Positions 1 to 5,646 of a stretch of DNA of 11,000 nucleotides are shown here, piece by piece (the stretch's first letter is position 1; every line of letters starts with the position of its first letter). The DNA comes from CAVPGH01 sp046726955 (GTDB lineage: Bacteria; Acidobacteriota; Vicinamibacteria; Fen-336), in NCBI GenBank assembly GCA_046726955.1, contig JBKPBQ010000300.1:1-11000 (forward strand), given 5' to 3'. The notes beneath the pieces are model-generated. The model was given only the letters and a program-made list of their open reading frames with translations, ran no database searches and had not been told where the DNA came from. Position numbers and translations under genes: made by a program.

Positions 1-1
1 G

Positions 2-857
<856 letters not shown>

Positions 858-874
858 GCTCGGGTGGGTGCGTC

Positions 875-949
875 TGGTGGGCGGTAGAGGATTCGAACCT
901 CTGACACCCGGCGTGTAAGACCAGTGCTCTACCGCTGAGCTAACCGCCC
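875..949 (-). tRNA. tRNA-Val (anticodon TAC), CCA encoded
   Basis: Read on the minus strand, the 75 bases form a complete cloverleaf. The acceptor arm is GGGCGGU/ACCGCCC with discriminator A and an encoded CCA. The D stem is GCUC/GAGC. The anticodon stem CUGGU/GCCGG closes loop CUUACAC with anticodon UAC. The T arm is AGAGG-UUCGAAU-CCUCU. It is the promoter-proximal member of a Val-Asp pair, starting about 10 bases after the start site predicted from the promoter at 966-994. Confidence 0.97.
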
Positions 950-965
950 AACGGACAAACAATGA

Positions 966-994
966 AGGGTATCGGAGGGTGCCCGGTGTGTCAA
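966..994 (-). promoter_or_regulatory. Sigma70-type promoter of the tRNA-Val/tRNA-Asp unit
   Basis: On the minus strand a perfect TTGACA (-35, 989-994) is followed after exactly 17 bases by TACCCT (-10, 966-971, 3 of 6 matches to TATAAT). The predicted start near 959 is about 10 bases before tRNA-Val. The rmlD stop codon TGA (991-993) is embedded in the TTGACA. The -10 box is weak on paper, but hexamer quality, spacing and distance to the tRNA agree. Confidence 0.6.
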
Positions 995-1851
995 ACGGCC
1001 GGAGACGACGACCGCAGGGAGTCCACGAGCGCCTCCTGCCAGGGCCGCAGCGGAGCGAGGCCGAGAGAGTGCGCGCGGCCGTTGTCGAGAACGGAGTAGG
1101 CCGGTCGCGCCGCGGGCTGCGCGAGCGAGGCGGCGGTGATCGACTCCACCGGCACGTTCAGGCCGGACAGCGACAAGGCCTCGACGGCCATGTCGTGCCA
1201 GGAGCACGAGCCGCCGTTCGTCACCTGGACGAGACCCCGCGCGCCGGCCCGGACGAGCTCGAGCGCGCCGCGCGCCAGGTCGGGAGCGTAGCTCGGAGAG
1301 AAGACCTGGTCGGAGACGACGCGCAGCGGCTGGCCCGAGCGCGCCCGCGCGAGGATGCGGTCCACGAACGACCCGCCCTTCTGCCGGCTGCCGCCGCGGC
1401 CGAAGACGCCGCTCGTGCGGACGACGAGGCACTCGCCGCGCGCGCTCGAGGCGAGGTGCTCGCCCGCGAGCTTGGAGACGCCGTACGCCCCGAGCGGCCG
1501 CGGCAGGTCGTCCTCGCGGTAGGGGCGCGACGAGCGGCCGTCGAAGACGTAGTCGGTCGAGAAGTGGACGAGGAGCGCCCCGGCCGTCCGCGCCGCGCGA
1601 GCGAGCACGAAGGGCCCGAGCGCGTTCACCTCCAGCGCGAGCCCCGGCTCCGACTCCGCGCGGTCCACCTGGTTGTAGGCGGCGCAGTTGAAGACGACGT
1701 CCGGCCGGATGCGCTCGACGAGCGCATCCACGTCCTCCGGGCGGGCGATGTCGAGCTCGCCCCGTCCGCCGGACCAGGCCGCCTCCGGCCCGAGGAGCGC
1801 CACGATCTCGCGGCCCAGCTGGCCGAAGGCGCCCGTGACGAGAGCCTTCAA
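991..1851 (-). CDS. rmlD: dTDP-4-dehydrorhamnose reductase, RmlD/RfbD family
   Basis: An extended short-chain dehydrogenase/reductase of 286 residues, the normal RmlD length. RmlD catalyses the NADPH-dependent last step of dTDP-L-rhamnose synthesis in the cytoplasm. Visible landmarks are the Rossmann motif GAFGQLG (residues 7-13), NCAAYNQVDRAE (55-66), the catalytic STD (98-100) with YVFDG, YGVSK (Y123, K127), and the late RPAYSVLDN (249-257) characteristic of RmlD. The start is a TTG whose last two bases are the first two of the preceding gene's TGA stop (TTGA), which suggests translational coupling. The other rhamnose genes (rmlA, B, C) are not in the window, so the substrate rests on family resemblance; another sugar-nucleotide reductase is the alternative. 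It is the last protein gene before the tRNA pair. Confidence 0.88.
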   Translation of the reverse strand: MKALVTGAFGQLGREIVALLGPEAAWSGGRGELDIARPEDVDALVERIRPDVVFNCAAYNQVDRAESEPGLALEVNALGPFVLARAARTAGALLVHFSTDYVFDGRSSRPYREDDLPRPLGAYGVSKLAGEHLASSARGECLVVRTSGVFGRGGSRQKGGSFVDRILARARSGQPLRVVSDQVFSPSYAPDLARGALELVRAGARGLVQVTNGGSCSWHDMAVEALSLSGLNVPVESITAASLAQPAARPAYSVLDNGRAHSLGLAPLRPWQEALVDSLRSSSPAV

Positions 1852-2126
1852 GCGTCGATCTTTTCCGCCAGCCGGAAGTCGCGCTCGGTGAGGCCGCCCG
1901 CGTCGTGGCTGCTCAGGGTCAGGGTGACCCGCGAGTAGCTGATGAGGATGTCGGGATGGTGGTCCATGGCCTCCGCACGCAGCGCGACGCGCGTCACGAA
2001 CGCCATGGCCTCCGCGAAGTCGGCGAATCGGAATTCCTTGCGGATCGCGTCCCCCGCGCGCTCCCAGCCGGAGAGCCGGGCCAGCTTCTCCTGGATCGCG
2101 GCGTCGTCGAGCTTGGAGGCCGCCAT
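1848..2126 (-). CDS. phhB: Pterin-4a-carbinolamine dehydratase (PCD/DCoH family)
   Basis: A 92-residue cytoplasmic protein of the usual PCD size. The family dehydrates 4a-hydroxytetrahydrobiopterin, recycling the pterin cofactor of aromatic amino acid hydroxylases; some members act in related pterin or folate chemistry. The active-site signature is clear: DHHPD (residues 55-59, His56, His57, Pro58), then YSRVTLTLSSHDAGGLTERD (64-83) with the conserved His74-Asp75. The ATG start lies two bases after the pcnB stop, with an AGG about 8 bases upstream as a modest ribosome site. Its stop overlaps the rmlD start. No aromatic hydroxylase gene is in the window, so the physiological partner is unknown. 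Confidence 0.93.
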   Translation of the reverse strand: MAASKLDDAAIQEKLARLSGWERAGDAIRKEFRFADFAEAMAFVTRVALRAEAMDHHPDILISYSRVTLTLSSHDAGGLTERDFRLAEKIDA

Positions 2127-2128
2127 GC

Positions 2129-3559
2129 TCAGACCTGCGGTGTCGTATCGGAAGACGCGGAGCGCGGACGGCGGCGCCGACGACGGCGACGGCGGCGCGG
2201 CCCCGGGCTCCCCTCCGGCCGAGCGTCGCCCGCCGGCTGCGAGCTCGGCGGGGACGAGATCACGGCCACCGGCGGCTCCAGCGCCCGCCAGTGCAACGCG
2301 AGCTCGCGGCCGTCCTCGCCCCCGTGGATCTCCAGCCAGCGCAGCGCCTCTTCGAAGTAGTGCCGCCCCGCGAGCGCCTGCTTGGCGGCCGCTCCTCCTT
2401 CCGCCTCCCGCAGGCGGCGCTGCGCGAGCAGCACCAGGCGCAGCCGGTCGAGATCGCGCCGCGCGAAGGGGAGCACGAGCGGGCCGGGAGAGCCGGAGGA
2501 CGGCTGGGCATCGTCTTCCTCGGCGCCGCCGAGCGCGGCGATCTCCGCGGCCACGTCGTCGGCGGGCTCCTCGTCGCGCGCGTCGCGACCCTCGCGATCG
2601 TCGCGACCGTCCTCCAGCCGATCCTCCCCGCGGCGGGCCGGCGCCTGCGCGGCCACGCGGCGGAGGGGTACGCCGAGCGGGACGAGCAGGCTTCCCATCA
2701 CGAGCGCGTTCGTGAGCTGCTCCGGCGTCGCGAGCCCCGCGTTGCGGTAGTCGTCCAGGCGGCCGAGGCTCCCGAGCAGCCGCTCCCCGCCCTCCGCGAT
2801 CGCCTGGTCCGCCTCGGGCAGGAGATACGCGAGCAGCCCGTACTCGTGGAGCATGCGGAACGTCTCGCGCGAGCGGCCCTGCCGCAGGATCTTGTAGATC
2901 TCGTCGAGGATCCGCGCCGGGCTGCTGCGGACGATCTCGCCGCGCAGCGCCCGTATGGCCTCCCGCGTGTCCTGGTCGATCGTGAAGTCGAGACGCGCGG
3001 CCAGCGCCACCGCCCGCAGCATGCGCACCGGGTCCTCGCGGAAGCGGATGCCCGGGTCGCCGATCGTCCGGATCACGCGGTCGCGGAGATCCGCGAGACC
3101 GCCCACCCAGTCGATCACGGAGAAGGTCGCGATGTCGTAGAAGAGAGCGTTGACCGTGAAGTCGCGCCGGAAGGCGTCTTGCTCGGGAGTCCCGAACGTG
3201 TTGTCGCGGCGGATGAGGGTGTCCCCCTCCTCGGGCTCGGCCGCCCGCCGAAAGGTCGAGACCTCGATGACCTGCCGGCCGAAGCGGATGTGGCAGAGCC
3301 GGAAGCGCCGCCCGATGATGAAGCAGTTGCCGAAGAGCTTCTTCACCTGCTGGGGATAGGCGTCCGTCGCGATGTCGAAGTCCTTGGGCTTCCTCTCGAG
3401 CAGGAGATCGCGGACTCCGCCTCCCACCAGGTACGCTACGAATCCGCGGTTCTTCAGCCGGTACAGTACTTTGAGCGCGTCCGCGTCGATGTTCTTCCGG
3501 GAGATGATGTGGTCCGGGCGGGGGAGGATCCGCGCGGCAACGTTTCCGAGCTCGGGCAC
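2129..3559 (-). CDS. pcnB: Poly(A) polymerase / CCA-type nucleotidyltransferase, PcnB-like
   Basis: A class II nucleotidyltransferase of 476 residues, near the length of E. coli PcnB, which adds 3' poly(A) tails that promote RNA decay. In order: ISRKNIDADALKVLYRL (19-35), a PcnB hallmark; GGGVRDLLL (46-54); catalytic DFD (Asp60, Asp62) after KPK; GRRFRLCH (83-90); RRDFTVNALFYD (131-142); and REDPVRMLRA (174-183). PcnB-like features and CCA-encoding tRNAs favour a poly(A) polymerase over a CCA-adding enzyme. Residues about 306-358 are a charged low-complexity insert before PFARRDLDRLR. The C-terminus has ten consecutive arginines (455-464, bases 2168-2197); basic tails are known in this family. 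The start is GTG, set by the fit of the N-terminus to the family. It follows the small gene at 3582 by 22 bases. Confidence 0.92.
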   Translation of the reverse strand: MPELGNVAARILPRPDHIISRKNIDADALKVLYRLKNRGFVAYLVGGGVRDLLLERKPKDFDIATDAYPQQVKKLFGNCFIIGRRFRLCHIRFGRQVIEVSTFRRAAEPEEGDTLIRRDNTFGTPEQDAFRRDFTVNALFYDIATFSVIDWVGGLADLRDRVIRTIGDPGIRFREDPVRMLRAVALAARLDFTIDQDTREAIRALRGEIVRSSPARILDEIYKILRQGRSRETFRMLHEYGLLAYLLPEADQAIAEGGERLLGSLGRLDDYRNAGLATPEQLTNALVMGSLLVPLGVPLRRVAAQAPARRGEDRLEDGRDDREGRDARDEEPADDVAAEIAALGGAEEDDAQPSSGSPGPLVLPFARRDLDRLRLVLLAQRRLREAEGGAAAKQALAGRHYFEEALRWLEIHGGEDGRELALHWRALEPPVAVISSPPSSQPAGDARPEGSPGPRRRRRRRRRRPRSASSDTTPQV

Positions 3560-3581
3560 GCCCTCGATTATAAGTCGAGCC

Positions 3582-3836
3582 TCAGGAGGGCGGGGCGGAG
3601 GAGACCCGGCGGACGATGACCCTCCCCTGAAGCACCTCGACCCGGAACCGCGCCCCCTCTGGAAAGAGCCCGGCCCGGCGGAAGGGCGGCAGCGCGCGTC
3701 CCGGCACCCGGACGAAGAAATCTCCTTCGGGACGGAGCACGCCGATGAAGACGAGCTCCCGCCACTTCAGCTCGGGCAGCGAAAAACCGTCGTCGAGGAG
3801 CACGACGTCCGCGAACGGCTCCTGCTCGTCGGCCAC
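3582..3836 (-). CDS. Small conserved-looking protein of unknown function
   Basis: An 84-residue protein from a GTG at 3836, two bases after the trmJ stop; the frame is open further upstream, but that part overlaps trmJ and has no coding character. The sequence alternates charged and hydrophobic residues (ELVFIGVLRPEGDFFVRVPG, 27-46) and looks like a small all-beta fold with a Gly-Arg-Ala-Leu-Pro turn (46-50). It has no signal peptide, membrane segment, Cys pair or motif that I recognise. It sits tightly between two RNA-modifying enzyme genes, which hints at an RNA-related or regulatory role but proves nothing. The tight packing on both sides and the sensible composition argue that it is real. 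Confidence 0.65.
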   Translation of the reverse strand: MADEQEPFADVVLLDDGFSLPELKWRELVFIGVLRPEGDFFVRVPGRALPPFRRAGLFPEGARFRVEVLQGRVIVRRVSSAPPS

Positions 3837-3838
3837 GC

Positions 3839-4531
3839 TCAGTCCCGGCCGGCCATCTTGCGCGCCACGTGCTCGAGCAGCTTGACCTCCTTGGGCGTGA
3901 GGTCGGCGCGGGTGAACAGCTCCACCCACTCACGGAAGTAGCCGGCGGTGTTCTGCTCCGGGATCGCCCGCAGCCGCACGAGCCCCTCCCGCCAGAGCGC
4001 GAGCATGTGGTCCTTCTCGTCGTGGGTGGCCCGGCGCGGGGCGGCGTCGGCGCGCCGGCCGGCGCGAAAGACCTCGTACGCGGCCACCATCACGGCGTGG
4101 GACAGGTTCAGCGAGGGCTGGAAGGGGTGCGTGGGGATCATCGCGGTGCGGCCGCAGAGAGCGAGCTCGGCGAGCGTCAGTCCAGTGGTCTCGGGGCCGA
4201 AGACGAGCGCGGCCGTCTCGTCCTCGCCGAGCGAGGCGATCTCCTGGGCGGCCTCGCGCACGTCGGCCGGAGGCACGCTCCGCCCCTTCTTGCCGCTGAG
4301 GGCGACCACGCGCGCGCAACCGGCGAGCGCCGCGCCGAGGTCGGGGAAGACGCGGGCCTGCTCGAGCACGTCCTGGGCGCCCCACGCCGTCCGCCAGGCC
4401 TCGACAGTGCGCCAGTCGCCGGGGGCGACGAGGTCGAGGCCCGCCATGCCGGTGTTGCGCGCGACGCGCGCGCACGCGCCCACGTTCGCGTTGGTCTCGG
4501 GACGGACGAGGACGATGCGGACGACCGCCAC
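3839..4531 (-). CDS. trmJ: tRNA (cytidine/uridine-2'-O-)-methyltransferase, TrmJ/SpoU family
   Basis: A SPOUT-class methyltransferase of 230 residues. TrmJ uses S-adenosylmethionine to 2'-O-methylate the ribose at tRNA position 32. The N-terminal IVLVRPETNANVGACARVAR (6-25) carries the Asn and Arg typical of SpoU motif 1. The SAM-binding trefoil-knot motifs are LVFGPETTGLT (109-119) and MIPTHPFQPSLNLSHAV (131-147), the latter containing the family signature PSLNLS. The C-terminal helical part (about 168-230) matches the TrmJ dimerisation extension rather than the shorter TrmL. The start is GTG, 13 bases after the stop of the CBS gene; no clear Shine-Dalgarno is visible, so coupling to upstream translation is plausible. 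LasT-type paralogues are the main alternative. Confidence 0.88.
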   Translation of the reverse strand: MAVVRIVLVRPETNANVGACARVARNTGMAGLDLVAPGDWRTVEAWRTAWGAQDVLEQARVFPDLGAALAGCARVVALSGKKGRSVPPADVREAAQEIASLGEDETAALVFGPETTGLTLAELALCGRTAMIPTHPFQPSLNLSHAVMVAAYEVFRAGRRADAAPRRATHDEKDHMLALWREGLVRLRAIPEQNTAGYFREWVELFTRADLTPKEVKLLEHVARKMAGRD

Positions 4532-4544
4532 GCTGAAGGGAAGG

Positions 4545-4994
4545 CTAGGGCTTGCCTTCGCTGCCCGGCGGTATGTAGTGGATGTACGCGTTCAGCCAGC
4601 GGATCTCCTCGTCTTTCTCGGAGAGATCCACCTGCAGCAGATCGCGGAGCGAAACGACGCCGAGGAAGCGGTCTTTCGCCACCAAGGGAAGGTGCCGGCA
4701 GCCCGCCTGCTTCATCTTGCGGACGCCGTCCTCGTACGGGTCGTCGGGCGTGGCCACGACCAGGTCCTTGGTCATGATCTCCCCCGCCTTCACCGCGTCG
4801 GGATCGCGCCCGAGGGCGACGACGCGGCTCATGATGTCGCGCTCGGAGAGGATCCCGGCGAGCCGGGTGCCGTCGAGCACGGGTACCGCCCCCACGCGAC
4901 GGTCCGTCATGTAGCGGGCGACCTCGCGAACCGTGTGGTCGACCCGCACGTGGTAGACCTCGCGACCTTCGACGAGCGCGCCCAGCTGCTTCAC
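4545..4994 (-). CDS. Twin CBS-domain protein
   Basis: A cytoplasmic protein of 149 residues made almost only of two CBS domains (about 11-60 and 72-122), forming one Bateman module that normally binds adenosyl ligands such as AMP, ATP or SAM. Conserved pieces are VGAVPVLDGTRLAGILSERD (34-53) and HLPLVAKDRFLGVVSLRDLL (101-120), each ending in the typical S-x-R-D. A tail, WLNAYIHYIPP (133-143), follows. No catalytic domain is attached, so it is likely a regulator or sensor; the ligand cannot be read from sequence. The GTG start overlaps the preceding TGA (GTGA), with GAGGGAG 8-10 bases upstream as a good ribosome site. An in-frame extension to 5183 would run through the PilZ gene and is rejected. 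Confidence 0.9.
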   Translation of the reverse strand: MKQLGALVEGREVYHVRVDHTVREVARYMTDRRVGAVPVLDGTRLAGILSERDIMSRVVALGRDPDAVKAGEIMTKDLVVATPDDPYEDGVRKMKQAGCRHLPLVAKDRFLGVVSLRDLLQVDLSEKDEEIRWLNAYIHYIPPGSEGKP

Positions 4995-5440
4995 GGGTCG
5001 TCTCCCTCGCGCTCCGCCGCCGGCCAGTGGCGGAGGAAGCGCCGCACCGAAGGCTGCTGGCGGCAGTAGGCGAGGAGCTGCTCTCGCAGGCGCGAGCGGT
5101 CGAGGTCCGACATCTCGACGAACTCGAGTCCCGCCCCCGCCGGGAGCGACTTCGAGGACAAAGGCGCCCCTTCGGGATGCCACCAGGCGACGCGGCAGTG
5201 CGCCTTCATGGGGATCTCGCTCTCGGGGAAGGCGAACTGGATCTCGATCTCCTGGCCCACCTTGAGGGGATCCCGCCGCTCGATGAAGACGCCCTCGAGC
5301 CCCACGTCGATCGTGAACACGTCTTCCTCGTGGTCGGAGAACTTGAGCGTAGCCCGTCTCACGAAGGGGATCCGGAGCTTGCGCAGAACGCTCTCGGAGG
5401 GTGGATTGTCCTGCGGCTCTGGAGATGCCGCCTTCGTCAT
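4991..5440 (-). CDS. PilZ-domain protein with degenerate c-di-GMP motif
   Basis: A 149-residue, apparently cytoplasmic PilZ protein; the family binds cyclic di-GMP and controls motility, surface attachment or polysaccharide output. The domain spans about 19-112: LRKLRIPFVRRATLKF, then DVGLEGVFIE (45-54) and VGQEIEIQF (61-69). The canonical pair RxxxR and DxSxxG is only partly kept: the second reads DVGLEG with Gly instead of Ser, and the Arg spacing differs. Ligand binding is therefore doubtful. The ATG at 5440 was chosen because a longer frame to 5497 would start inside the predicted promoter (5488-5517). It is the first gene of the leftward run and overlaps the CBS gene by four bases. Confidence 0.85.
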   Translation of the reverse strand: MTKAASPEPQDNPPSESVLRKLRIPFVRRATLKFSDHEEDVFTIDVGLEGVFIERRDPLKVGQEIEIQFAFPESEIPMKAHCRVAWWHPEGAPLSSKSLPAGAGLEFVEMSDLDRSRLREQLLAYCRQQPSVRRFLRHWPAAEREGDDP

Positions 5441-5487
5441 TCTGGTGACCCTGTTACCGGGCTCTCGCGGAAGTACCCCGCGGGCGG

Positions 5488-5517
5488 ACCGTAGCATCGG
5501 CCGGAAGCGGCTGTCAA
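5488..5517 (-). promoter_or_regulatory. Promoter of the PilZ-CBS-trmJ-pcnB-rmlD run
   Basis: On the minus strand TTGACA (5512-5517) is followed after 18 bases by TACGGT (-10, 5488-5493, 3 of 6), preceded by TGC, an extended -10 motif. The predicted start near 5481 leaves a leader of about 40 bases before the PilZ ATG at 5440. It lies back to back with the plus-strand promoter at 5565-5593. Confidence 0.5.
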
Positions 5518-5564
5518 CGAGTCATCTCATACCGCTTTCCAGCCCTTTTCCGTACCCTGGTCCG

Positions 5565-5593
5565 TTGACAGGGGGGGACCCGTGTGCTTGAAT
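5565..5593 (+). promoter_or_regulatory. Promoter of the FHA/IPT protein and NamZ genes
   Basis: TTGACA (5565-5570) is followed after exactly 17 bases by TTGAAT (5588-5593, 4 of 6). The spacer starts with a run of seven G. The predicted start near 5600 excludes the in-frame GTG at 5584 and supports initiation at 5647, after a leader of about 47 bases containing GGGAGG (5631-5636). Confidence 0.65.
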
Positions 5594-5646
5594 GCCCCCG
5601 CGGTAAGTCCAGCATTTCCAACCGCCTCCCGGGAGGGCGCTGCTCA

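Noticed and set aside
860..874. Gap between the two tRNA genes as a separate promoter or terminator
   Set aside because: Only 17 bases, without hairpin, T-run or promoter hexamers; normal spacing inside a tRNA transcript.
979..1938. 319-codon open frame on the plus strand
   Set aside because: It is antisense to rmlD and the dehydratase gene and shows no protein-like motifs.
2140..2260. GGC/GAC-rich stretch as a satellite repeat or CRISPR-like array
   Set aside because: The repeat is only codon-level (Arg and Ser/Pro codons in the PcnB tail), with no regular unit or spacers.
3567..3572. Perfect TATAAT on the minus strand just before pcnB
   Set aside because: There is no -35 hexamer at 16-18 bases (CCCCGC instead), and a start there would leave pcnB nearly leaderless. 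It may be a chance AT-rich island; only transcript mapping would rescue it.
2291..3619. 442-codon open frame on the plus strand
   Set aside because: It is antisense to pcnB, whose conserved motifs are unmistakable; its composition is low-complexity Arg/Ala/Val.
4992..5183. N-terminal extension of the CBS protein
   Set aside because: The extension overlaps the PilZ gene, is Arg/Pro/Gly-rich, and a GTG with a good ribosome site at 4994 explains the start.
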